Origin: Candidatus Woesearchaeota archaeon
GTDB lineage: Archaea; Nanobdellota; Nanobdellia; Woesearchaeales; UBA9642
Assembly (NCBI GenBank): GCA_013330595.1
Contig: DUIB01000020.1
Location: forward strand, 1 to 42,591
Length of the DNA: 42,591 nucleotides
Reading direction: 5' to 3'
This document shows positions 41,868 through 42,591 of the stretch, piece after piece. Both the position numbers and the translations under genes were made by a program. Below the pieces are notes generated by a model. That model had not been told where the DNA came from, searched no databases, and worked only from the letters and a program-made list of their open reading frames with translations. Position 1 is the first letter of the stretch; every line of letters starts with the position of its first letter.

Positions 41868-42359
41868 GTGGACATAAACAATATTGTAAAAGCAGTGGAA
41901 TCTTCTGAAGCTTTCAAGAATATTGATCCTGACCATTATCTTGTGCATATTTTCCGGATGATGGATTCAACAGACTCGGATGATTGTCAGGTAGGCTATT
42001 ATCTTAAGAAGTCAGATAAGGTAACAGTATTTGAGTATGATAAAGGTGATGTGAAATCAACAGAGCCTCAGGAAGCATTTAAGGAGAAAAAGATAATTCT
42101 TCCATTAAGGCTTGAGAATGTGAAGATGAGCGTGGATGATGCATTAACAAAGACAGATGAAATTGTCAAGAACAATTATCCATCACAGATGCTGCTGAAA
42201 GCAATTGTATTACTGCAGAACATTCCTGATTTCGGATTGATCTGGAACATGACAGTCATAACGCACACATTCAATGTAATAAACATAAAGATCAATGCAG
42301 AAACCTCTCAAGTGATCAGGCACAGCATGGAATCATTATTGCAGTGGAAGAAAGAATGA
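41868..42359 (+). CDS. Conserved-looking hypothetical protein
   Basis: The 163-aa product starts with GTG at 41868, about 25 bp after a TATA-like AAAATATATAAATCC, consistent with a leaderless message. It is a soluble alpha/beta protein without signal or TM segment. The C-terminal part (FNVINIKINAETSQVIRHSM) has a PepSY-like look, but the assignment is unsure. Its TGA overlaps the ATG of the next gene (ATGA). Confidence 0.7.
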   Translation: MDINNIVKAVESSEAFKNIDPDHYLVHIFRMMDSTDSDDCQVGYYLKKSDKVTVFEYDKGDVKSTEPQEAFKEKKIILPLRLENVKMSVDDALTKTDEIVKNNYPSQMLLKAIVLLQNIPDFGLIWNMTVITHTFNVINIKINAETSQVIRHSMESLLQWKKE

Positions 42360-42591
42360 AACTATTCTTAGCATCACAGGCAGGAAGAACAATTGATCTT
42401 TTTAACAACGAATTCTTTTCATTAAAAAATAAGAAGGTTGCTTTTATAGCAAATGCCGCAGATTTTTATGAAAGTAAAGCTTTTGTGTATTTTGATAAGG
42501 TGCGCTTGAAAGATTATGGTGCACAGATATTTGATGTAGATTTAAGAGAAATAAAAGGAAAAAATCTTTATACGTCAGAAATACCACTCAT
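42356..42591 (+). CDS. Peptidase E-like protein, partial (runs off the window)
   Basis: The first 78 codons read MKLFLASQAGRTIDLFNNEF, then KKVAFIANAADF and GAQIFDVDLRE, a flavodoxin-like start of the S51 (dipeptidase E) family. The nucleophile region GGN-Ser lies beyond the window. The start overlaps the stop of the upstream gene by 3 bp. Confidence 0.7.
   Translation, partial: MKLFLASQAGRTIDLFNNEFFSLKNKKVAFIANAADFYESKAFVYFDKVRLKDYGAQIFDVDLREIKGKNLYTSEIPL

Noticed and set aside
1-42591. CRISPR arrays, insertion sequences with transposase, and rRNA genes
   Set aside because: No regularly spaced direct repeats, no transposase or integrase ORF, and no rRNA-like sequence were seen on either strand.

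Overview
The window looks like a piece of an AT-rich, small-genome archaeal chromosome, most likely from a DPANN-type (woesearchaeal/pacearchaeal-like) lineage. The archaeal assignment rests on Taw1 (wyosine synthesis), Ffh/SRP54 with a Met-rich C-terminus, an initiator tRNA with an A1-U72 pair, archaeal TATA boxes 24-35 bp upstream of tRNAs and leaderless genes, and bulge-helix-bulge (BHB) introns. The lineage within archaea is an inference; no rRNA is present.

Layout. 0.2-5.7 kb (minus): a regulated MacB/LolD-type ABC system (GbsR/MarR-like regulator, ATPase, surface CARDB-like protein, two FtsX-like permeases, a zinc-ribbon membrane protein). 5.85-7.06 kb (plus): a two-intron tRNA-Thr, a deacetylase gene with an in-frame TGA, and a Cys/His-rich miniprotein. 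7.07-11.2 kb (minus): malic enzyme and a MoxR/DUF58/vWA set. 11.3-18.1 kb: a coiled-coil-like protein on plus, then on minus a two-gene giant surface-protein operon led by a 55-aa RHH protein with a palindromic operator-like site. 18.2-19.4 kb (plus): a decayed P-loop kinase, a two-intron tRNA-Ser and a four-intron initiator tRNA-Met, surrounded by partial tRNA copies. 19.5-28.7 kb (plus): two unrecognised proteins, Dus, RNase HII with a 25-nt BHB-like intron, PsiE, a C39-like peptidase with an in-frame TAG, and SMC. 28.7-31.1 kb (minus): glycosyltransferase, PIG-L deacetylase, CuA lipoprotein. 31.1-37.5 kb: an accessory stretch with a LAGLIDADG endonuclease reading into a two-intron tRNA-Gly, a SET-domain protein, a KilA-N protein, tiny ORFs, a DEAD-box helicase, another amber-interrupted gene, a PIN/RHH pair and paired-hairpin elements. 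37.6-42.6 kb: Ffh, a UMF1-type transporter, a metallophosphatase, Taw1, an unknown protein and a peptidase E-like gene cut by the window end.

The strongest theme is pervasive BHB-type splicing. All four tRNA genes need removal of two to four very short introns (13-39 nt; ten in total), at both canonical and non-canonical sites. The RNase HII gene is restored to a full reading frame only by removing a 25-nt insertion whose folded junctions (CGGC-AGA / GCCG-AGA) are identical to those of one tRNA-Thr intron. This suggests that a tRNA-type intron moved into a protein-coding gene, exactly in the GIDEAGRG catalytic motif. A second theme is four genes each interrupted by one in-frame stop (three TAG, one TGA), each explicable by a single C-to-T change. 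A third is recurrent paired hairpins in intergenic regions.

No gene-free stretch exceeds 300 bp. The longest (1-233, 31126-31354, 37382-37609) are described as features.
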